A stretch of 36,692 nucleotides of DNA from Lewinellaceae bacterium (GTDB lineage Bacteria; Bacteroidota; Bacteroidia; Chitinophagales; Saprospiraceae). The stretch covers positions 1 to 36,692 of the forward strand of contig JACJYP010000021.1 in NCBI GenBank assembly GCA_020636045.1, given 5' to 3'. The translations under genes were made by a program, and so were the position numbers. The number at the start of each line of letters is the position of its first letter. Positions within the stretch are counted from its first letter, which is position 1. This document shows positions 32,401-36,692 of the stretch, in pieces. Below the pieces are notes generated by a model. It was not told the origin of the DNA and did no database searches. It worked only from the letters and a program-made list of their open reading frames with translations.

Positions 32401-35040
32401 CGCGAAGCATACCTTCAGCACGTCTTTGACGCCGCCGTTCCAGGGGAAGTTAGGAATGGTCAGCGGCAATTCGTCGAGGTTGTAGGAACCGAAAAATTCA
32501 CCGTTGGCCCACACGGCAAACATGTTGCCCGGCGGGTTGGCGACCTGGAAGTTGAGTGTTACTTCGTAGGTGCTGTCACCCGTGCAGGTGCCGGTGTCCA
32601 CCACAAGGTCCCAGATCTCGCAGGGGCCGCCGCTCATCAGGCAGTTGGGCACCGCGAATTCTTTGACGCGACAGCAGGTCGGGCTGGAGTTGGGATCGTT
32701 GATATCGATAAAGCAAACCTTCACCACGTCGTTTTGTCCGCCGTTCCAGGGGAAATCCATGATGGTCAGTGGCAACTGGTCGAGGTTGTGGGTGCCGAGG
32801 AATTCGCCGTTGGCCCATACGCCGAAGATGTCGCCGGGTGCATTGGCTACGTCGAAATTGATCGAAACCGTGTAGGTGCTGTCGCCGGTGCAGTCGCCCA
32901 CATCCACTGTCAGGTTGTATATCTCACAAGTCTGGCTGAGGCAATCGGGCACGTGGAATTCTTTCGTTTTGCAGCAGGCGGGGCTGCCGTTGGGTGTGAT
33001 GAAGCAGACCTTGATCACATCGTTCTGTCCGCCGTTCCAGGGGAAATCGGAGATTTGCAACGGCAGGGAATCCAGCGGATAGGTGCCGAAGAATTCGCCG
33101 TTGGCCCATACGCTGAACTCGTCGCCCAGCGGGTTGCTGACGGAGAAATTGACCCACACCTGGTAGGTGCTGTCGCTGGTGCAATCGCCCGTTTCCACGC
33201 TCAGGCTGCTGATCTCGCAGGGCCCGGCGCTGCAGCAATCGGGCTCCTGGTAGGCAACTTCCGCGCAGCAATCCTGGCTGTCGTTGATGCAGACCCGGAT
33301 TTTTCCATTGCCGCTGTTGCTGCAAGGTACCTCTGAAATGGTGACGGGCAACTGGCTTATCGGGAACAGCCCGAGATAGTGACCGCTGCCGGTCCACACT
33401 TCGAAGAAATCGTTGTTCGCATTGACCACGTCAAAATTGACGGTCACACTATATGTCTGGGCATCCGGATTGCAGTTGCCCGGGTCGACCGTCAGACTGG
33501 TGATATCGCAGGCGAACAGGCAGTCCGGTGCGTGGAATTCCTCTTCCAGGCAGCATGCTACAGTATCGGGTGTTGCGCCTGAGATGCATATTTTTACTAC
33601 GTCCACATCGCCGCCGCCCCAGGGGAAACTGTCGAGGAAAAGCGGCACTTCGGTGAGGGAGAACGTATCGACCAGGTCGCCATTGGCCCACAGCACAAAG
33701 TTGCCGTCGCCGGGGTTGGTGGCCTGGAAGTTCACTTGCAACTTATAGGTACTGTCGGACGTGCAGGCACCGGTATGCACCGCAATGTCGGTCACCTCGC
33801 AGGGGCCGAAAGGCAGGCAGTCGGGCGCCAGGAACTGCAACTCCTTGCAGCAACCCGGGTCATTGCCCGTGCAAATCCTGATCTCGTTGAAAATATTGCC
33901 GTTCCAGGGGAAACTGTCGATGTGAAGCGGCAGCGAGTCGGGTATGTATTCGAACATGCCGATCAGTTCGCCGTTGCCCCACACATAGAACGAATCCACG
34001 GCGGTGCTGTCGTTTACCGAAAACTTTACCCACAGCGAAAAGGTGCTGTCGGAAGTACAGGTGTCGGTCTCCAGTTTCAGTTCCTTGATGCCACAGGGAT
34101 AGAACGGCAGGCAGTCGGGTACGTCGAATTCCAGTGTTTTGCAGCAAACAGGCGGTGCGCTCGGTGAGTTTGCATTCACGGCGCACACCATCACTTCGTC
34201 GGTATCTCCGCCATTCCAGGGGAAACTGTCAATAGACAACGGCAAGTCGTCGAGGTTGTACAGCCCCAGCAGTTGCCCGTTGGCCCATACGCCGAATACG
34301 CCCATGAGGTCGGGCGTAGTAGTGGAAAAGTTCAGCAACACCTTATAACTGCTGTCGGCAGTGCAACCGCCTGTTTCCACGGTCAGTCCGTCGATGTTGC
34401 AGGGCGCCTGCAGGCAATCGGGCGCCTGGAAAGACACAGTCGCGCAACAATCCGGGTTGTCGTTGATGCAGATCTTGACGTGATCCACCGGATCGCCGTC
34501 CCAGGGAAAGTTCGGAATGGTCAGCGGTAACTGGCTGAGCGGAAACAAGCCGAGGTACTGGCCGTTGCCGGCCCACACTTCAAAAAAGTCGTTTCCGGGG
34601 TTTGTTACTTCAAAATCGAGTGACAGTTGGTACGTAAGGCTGCCCGGCACGCAGGCGCCCGGCACTACTTTTACGTTGTTAATGTCGCAGGAAGCGTTGC
34701 TCGAACAGGCCGGAATGTCCACAGTCGTGTCGTCCTGGCAGTCGTTAAACTCCACGTCCTTTACCACGAACTCCTTTACAGAAGCGGAGTTTCCAGCCGT
34801 AAAGGGCCCCAGCACGACGGGCAGTTGATCATAGGTATAGGTACCGTAGTTGTTACCGTTGCCCATGATGGAAAACTGGTTGGTCGTGTTGTCATACTTG
34901 AATTTAATGGTAATAAAATACTCGCAATTTGAGGCGGAAAAGTTGGTGACCGTAGCGGTTAGGTCGTAAATGTTGCATGGGTTCTGCGCCTGAAGTGCGC
35001 CCACCAGCAGCAGCATCGGTAGAAAGGATGAAAAACGCAT
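29425..35040 (-). CDS. 1871-aa cysteine-rich protein of 18 tandem ~97-aa units with T9SS tail
   Basis: The start at 35040 (MRFSSFLPMLLLVGALQAQ) gives a signal peptide; the ORF stays open 52 codons upstream but lacks one there. Eighteen units follow. Internal units (2-17) share a pattern: C-(E/D)-I at the start, GDCTGDSTY, VNFxVxN, F.VWANG.F.GTY.L, LPLTI.DFPWNGG..DVVKVC, CC, and F.VPDCL, with about six cysteines each, likely paired outside the cell. The first and last units are variants that resemble each other (MGNGNNYGTY and VGNGNNYGSF, then LGPF and QDC) and look like caps. The final ~88 residues are a T9SS C-terminal domain (IAPNPTSYWLNVTAQ, GRLVRTL, ending GIFVKQ). A rigid surface filament or adhesin role is inferred; no enzymatic motif is seen. 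Confidence 0.95.
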   Translation of the reverse strand: MRFSSFLPMLLLVGALQAQNPCNIYDLTATVTNFSASNCEYFITIKFKYDNTTNQFSIMGNGNNYGTYTYDQLPVVLGPFTAGNSASVKEFVVKDVEFNDCQDDTTVDIPACSSNASCDINNVKVVPGACVPGSLTYQLSLDFEVTNPGNDFFEVWAGNGQYLGLFPLSQLPLTIPNFPWDGDPVDHVKICINDNPDCCATVSFQAPDCLQAPCNIDGLTVETGGCTADSSYKVLLNFSTTTPDLMGVFGVWANGQLLGLYNLDDLPLSIDSFPWNGGDTDEVMVCAVNANSPSAPPVCCKTLEFDVPDCLPFYPCGIKELKLETDTCTSDSTFSLWVKFSVNDSTAVDSFYVWGNGELIGMFEYIPDSLPLHIDSFPWNGNIFNEIRICTGNDPGCCKELQFLAPDCLPFGPCEVTDIAVHTGACTSDSTYKLQVNFQATNPGDGNFVLWANGDLVDTFSLTEVPLFLDSFPWGGGDVDVVKICISGATPDTVACCLEEEFHAPDCLFACDITSLTVDPGNCNPDAQTYSVTVNFDVVNANNDFFEVWTGSGHYLGLFPISQLPVTISEVPCSNSGNGKIRVCINDSQDCCAEVAYQEPDCCSAGPCEISSLSVETGDCTSDSTYQVWVNFSVSNPLGDEFSVWANGEFFGTYPLDSLPLQISDFPWNGGQNDVIKVCFITPNGSPACCKTKEFHVPDCLSQTCEIYNLTVDVGDCTGDSTYTVSINFDVANAPGDIFGVWANGEFLGTHNLDQLPLTIMDFPWNGGQNDVVKVCFIDINDPNSSPTCCRVKEFAVPNCLMSGGPCEIWDLVVDTGTCTGDSTYEVTLNFQVANPPGNMFAVWANGEFFGSYNLDELPLTIPNFPWNGGVKDVLKVCFATNGAISCCATNEFYVPDCLNNGGGDCELFYLNVDVGDCTGDSTYTAEITFMVNNPPSNTFGLWANGEFLGTYSLDDVPVTVEDFPWNGGPNDVVKACMFDDNNEPTTCCETIEFPVPACLSNSCEVLYLAVDVGDCTGDSTYNATINFMVNNAPSDIFGVWANGDFIGTYNLDELPLTIEDFPWNGGQNDVVKVCLYDGNEPTSCCQILEFAVPGCLNTACEVFYLDVEVGDCTGDSTYIATINFMVNNPPSNTFGLWANGDLIGTYNLDELPLTIEDFPWNGGQNDVVKVCMYNDNEPTSCCQILEFAVPGCLQNPPCEIWDLVVDTGDCTGDSTYEVTINFMVANPPGDNFAVWANGAFFGSYSLDDLPLTIPDFPWNGGAKDVIKVCFANNGAAGCCATNEFYVPDCLDNGGGDCELFYLNVEVGDCTGDSTYIAEITFMVNNPPSDSFGLWANGQYLGAFNVNDLPVTVEDFPWNGGPSDEVKACMLDANNEPTTCCETIDFAVPACLSNSCEVIYLDVEVGDCTGDSTYIATINFMVNNAPSSTFGVSANGEFIGTYTLDELPLTIEDFPWDGGAADVVTVCMYSNNEPTDCCQTLEFAVPGCLNPGGPCEIAGLMIDTGDCTGDSTYNATIDFTVFNPATDTFGVWANATFLGTFGLNELPLTIEDFPWDGGSNDVITICIYQNNEPTACCQVLEFAVPGCLNTVCEVSGLTVDVGDCTGDSTYNATINFMVNNAPGSIFGVWANGNFIGTHTLDELPLTIEDFPWNGGSNDEVRVCMYSNNEPTDCCQTVEFAVPLCLDPDMCSISDLLVIPTPCLCGQFFVAVTFNSQNGGIGGFEIVGNGNNYGSFPYNTQQPIILGPFMGDATTQFEFAVADIQFQDCYADILLGSIDCMTPVIDPHGDPHLVIAPNPTSYWLNVTAQLPGGLKIGEANVDIYHPDGRLVRTLTVPDGNNFQLDVSDLPASVYRLSMMTSAGRLEGIFVKQ

Positions 35041-35299
35041 GGGATGCTTTGAGTTTGGTGAAGGAAAAAGGAAAAACCATATTTCAGGATTAAAACACGT
35101 CCGGATGTCAGATGCGGACTTCAGAAGCGGGGCCCGGACGGTATGCGAACTCAAGATACAGCGAGTGTTTTGTTCGCTCGTTGCAATAAACCGCATATTT
35201 GGCTTTTTTTGTGCATCGGGAATGTAAGTTAGGCGACAAACGGCCTTTTAGCAGCGCCCGATGCGCCCTGGCAGCCTTTGCGGGCGAGACTGCCAAAAG

Positions 35300-35650
35300 T
35301 TAAATTTTCGGCACAAAAATAAGGACTCCTGTAATAGCAGCGCCAATGGCCGCGATCAATACTGCCGCAGCCGCCACGTCTTTGGCCTTTCCGGCCAGTG
35401 GATGCGGGTCGGGCGACACGAGGTCCGTGAGGTGTTCCAGCGCGGTGTTCACGGCTTCCAGGGCGAACACGAGGGCGATGCACAGCACCACGGCCACCCA
35501 TTCCCAGCGCGCGAGGTCGTAGTAAAAGCCGGCGGCGATCACTGCTGCGGCCGCCAGCAGGTGGATGCGCGCGTTCGGCTGCCCGGCGATCAGTGCCGCC
35601 AGGCCTTTCAGCGCGTATCGAAAGCTATTGATCCGTTTGGAGAGGCTCAT
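35300..35650 (-). CDS. dgkA: Diacylglycerol/undecaprenol kinase, DgkA family
   Basis: Small integral membrane kinase that phosphorylates diacylglycerol or undecaprenol. The 116-aa product from MSLSKRINSFRYALKGL has three hydrophobic helices and the family signature (EAVNTALEHLTDLV, 62-75 by eye, with the conserved Glu and Asn), plus PHPLAGKAKDVAAAAVL. Starting at 35770 would add a 40-residue polar extension unlike the family. It overlaps the 3' end of the neighbouring membrane protein gene by 26 bp, indicating one operon transcribed on the minus strand. 260 bp separate it from the start of the repeat protein. Confidence 0.93.
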   Translation of the reverse strand: MSLSKRINSFRYALKGLAALIAGQPNARIHLLAAAAVIAAGFYYDLARWEWVAVVLCIALVFALEAVNTALEHLTDLVSPDPHPLAGKAKDVAAAAVLIAAIGAAITGVLIFVPKI

Positions 35651-36008
35651 CGGTCGGACAGATATGAATACAGGTGTAATCCGCCGGAGCGGTGTTGCCG
35701 GCGGCGGATTCCGGGGCGTAATGACTGATGCCGGTGTGTTCAGGGTCGAGCGGATGATCGCCGAGTTCATTTTTAAAGAAGCAGATCGCGGCGCTGCAGC
35801 CCAGGCACACGAACATCAGCCGCGGGTTGTCGATGATCAGGAAAAAAAGGCCGGCGAGCAGGTAGCCCAACGCGACGTATACGGCATGGCTTGCCCACCA
35901 GTAAAAGGCAGGATGCATGGGAGGAAAAATACAGGCCAGCGCTCCGAACAGCATCAAAATGGTCAGCCCCTGCCTCACCCTCCGGTTATCGAAAAAGCGC
36001 ACGGTCAT
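35625..36008 (-). CDS. Small membrane protein, 127 aa, unknown, in operon with dgkA
   Basis: Three hydrophobic segments are visible: GLTILMLFGALACIFPP near 14-30, AVYVALGYLLAGLFFLIID near 42-60 and LMFVCLGCSAAICFF near 64-78. A soluble ~45-residue tail carries LGDHPLDPEHTGISHYAPE and several cysteines (CIHICP). I recognise no named family. The 26-bp overlap with dgkA suggests translational coupling, so a link to lipid metabolism or envelope function is only positional. The first tRNA gene lies 107 bp upstream. Confidence 0.8.
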   Translation of the reverse strand: MTVRFFDNRRVRQGLTILMLFGALACIFPPMHPAFYWWASHAVYVALGYLLAGLFFLIIDNPRLMFVCLGCSAAICFFKNELGDHPLDPEHTGISHYAPESAAGNTAPADYTCIHICPTDEPLQTDQ

Positions 36009-36115
36009 GAACTGGGCAAAAGTACAACCAAGGCGGCTGAAAATTCTCAGCTCTTTCCGACTTGTAATTTTGCATTTCCCTCGTACCTTTGCACCCGCTT
36101 TGAAAAAAGCGATCC

Positions 36116-36203
36116 GGAGAGGTGTCCGAGTGGTTTAAGGAGCGCGCCTGGAAAGTGCGTATACGCCTAAAGCGTATCGCGGGTTCGAATCCCGCCCTCT
36201 CCG
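36116..36203 (+). tRNA. tRNA-Ser (GGA)
   Basis: Acceptor arm GGAGAGG pairs with CCTCTCC (36196-36202) with discriminator G. Anticodon loop CTGGAAA gives GGA, and the T-arm is GGGTTCGAATCCC. A long variable arm (TATACGCCTAAAGCGTAT) is typical of serine tRNAs. No CCA is encoded. Confidence 0.96.
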
Positions 36204-36205
36204 CT

Positions 36206-36283
36206 GCCACCCGCCGTAGCCATTGGCGAAGGCGGGTTGTTTTTTTACACGATCTATCCGCCTTTGCCGAGGCTTCGGCGGGT
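36206..36283. repeat. Inverted pair of REP-like palindromes between the tRNA genes
   Basis: ACCCGCCGTAGCCATTGGCG (from 36207) reads, on the other strand, like TCCGCCTTTGCCGAGGCTTC at 36257. Each half forms a GC-rich hairpin (CCCGCC/GGCGGG and CCGCC/GGCGG). The first is followed by TTGTTTTTTT and could terminate the first tRNA transcript. It is a different family from the REP pairs at 14.4-16.4 kb. Confidence 0.7.
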
Positions 36284-36289
36284 GAAACA

Positions 36290-36374
36290 GGAGAGGTGAC
36301 AGAGTGGTCGATTGTGCTTGACTCGAAATCAAGTGTACCTTCGGGTACCGGGGGTTCGAATCCCTCCCTCTCCG
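36290..36374 (+). tRNA. tRNA-Ser (CGA)
   Basis: Acceptor arm GGAGAGG pairs with CCTCTCC (36367-36373) with discriminator G. Anticodon loop CTCGAAA gives CGA, with a long variable arm (GTGTACCTTCGGGTACC) and T-arm GGGGGTTCGAATCCCTC. No CCA is encoded. Arms are very similar to the upstream tRNA, as expected for serine isoacceptors. Confidence 0.96.
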
Positions 36375-36502
36375 CGCTGATTATCAAAGACTTATAGCCA
36401 AATCGGCGTAAGTCTTTTTCTTTTGCTGCTGCCACTTGCATACAATTTGCATAGAAGCGAGTGTCAAAAGTGCTTTCCGCACTGTTTTCATATTTCATAA
36501 GG

Positions 36503-36627
36503 ATGGCTGACGGAGGCTGGACGTATTTGGCAGTGTGGATGGATTGGTTCAGTCGTTACGTCCCCGGCTGACACCTGAGCCGACGCTGGAGGTCAAACTG
36601 GTCATCCGCAGTTTTAAAAAAACGTGA
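36503..36627 (+). pseudogene. Fragment of an integrase-core (IS3-like) transposase
   Basis: From 36503 the frame reads GGWTYLAVWMDWFSRYVPG and stops at 36569-36571; the catalytic-core pattern of IS3-type transposases continues in a second frame (LTPEPTLEVKLVIRSFKK) until TGA at 36625. Residues expected between the halves (around G-W) are missing. The strand before it (36375-36500) holds no gene that I can support. It is a decayed remnant just downstream of a tRNA gene. Confidence 0.7.
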
Positions 36628-36692
36628 ATTTTGGATAGCCCTGCTCAAGCGGGCAAATGAAAATAGGCTGAAAAATGAGAGATTTGAGTTTA

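Noticed and set aside
31780..33336. Plus-strand ORF of 518 aa with repeats
   Set aside because: Antisense shadow of the 1871-aa repeat protein; the repetition simply mirrors its tandem units.
35986..36498. Minus-strand ORF of 170 aa containing GFEPP-type strings
   Set aside because: It is antisense to the two tRNA-Ser genes; such translations are a well-known false protein pattern.

Overview
The window looks like a chromosomal segment of a Bacteroidota bacterium, most likely from the Saprospiria/Chitinophagales side of the phylum. The evidence is two very large secreted proteins with type IX secretion (T9SS) C-terminal sorting domains, a PafA-type alkaline phosphatase, HYR/CUB/P-domain mosaics typical of the phylum, and fairly high G+C. 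The placement is inferred from gene content; no rRNA is present.

Layout. (1) 1-13012: two copies of the same three-gene cassette, each made of a ~517-aa helical TPR-like protein, a tiny peptide (19 or 39 aa) behind a conserved upstream block, and a ~155-aa protein with six conserved cysteines. Copy 1 is followed by a 140-aa secreted protein and a 2174-aa T9SS mosaic protein; copy 2 follows those. I cannot assign this cassette to a described system, and it is the best candidate for something new. (2) 13013-16367: an accessory and decay zone with a broken formylglycine-generating-enzyme-like gene, then four REP-pair (BIME-like) blocks alternating with one near-complete REP-associated tyrosine transposase (RAYT) gene and two internally deleted derivatives that share one deletion junction. 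(3) 16368-21840: minus-strand housekeeping genes (htpG, a small membrane protein, a PhoA-type alkaline phosphatase, dprA) with a MITE-like inverted repeat that also occurs at the left edge of the window. (4) 22048-24004: plus-strand SH3b envelope protein, a frameshifted VanZ-like gene, a second MITE-like element with long terminal inverted repeats (diverged partner at 2225-2415), and a gamma-carbonic anhydrase homologue. (5) 24008-27285: minus-strand secreted HIT plus NTF2-like fusion, an EamA-type transporter and an MFS transporter. (6) 27584-35040: PafA phosphatase convergent with an 1871-aa cysteine-rich protein built from 18 tandem ~97-aa units and a T9SS tail. (7) 35300-36692: diacylglycerol kinase, a small membrane protein, two tRNA-Ser genes (GGA and CGA) separated by an inverted pair of REP-like palindromes, and a decayed integrase-core transposase fragment at the edge.

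How it fits together. The dominant theme is cell-surface and secreted protein production through T9SS, with at least two MITE-like families and two REP-like families dispersed among the genes. Two unrelated secreted alkaline phosphatases (PhoA and PafA types) point to phosphate scavenging. The duplicated cassette flanks the large mosaic adhesin-like gene and may relate to it, but that link is only positional.
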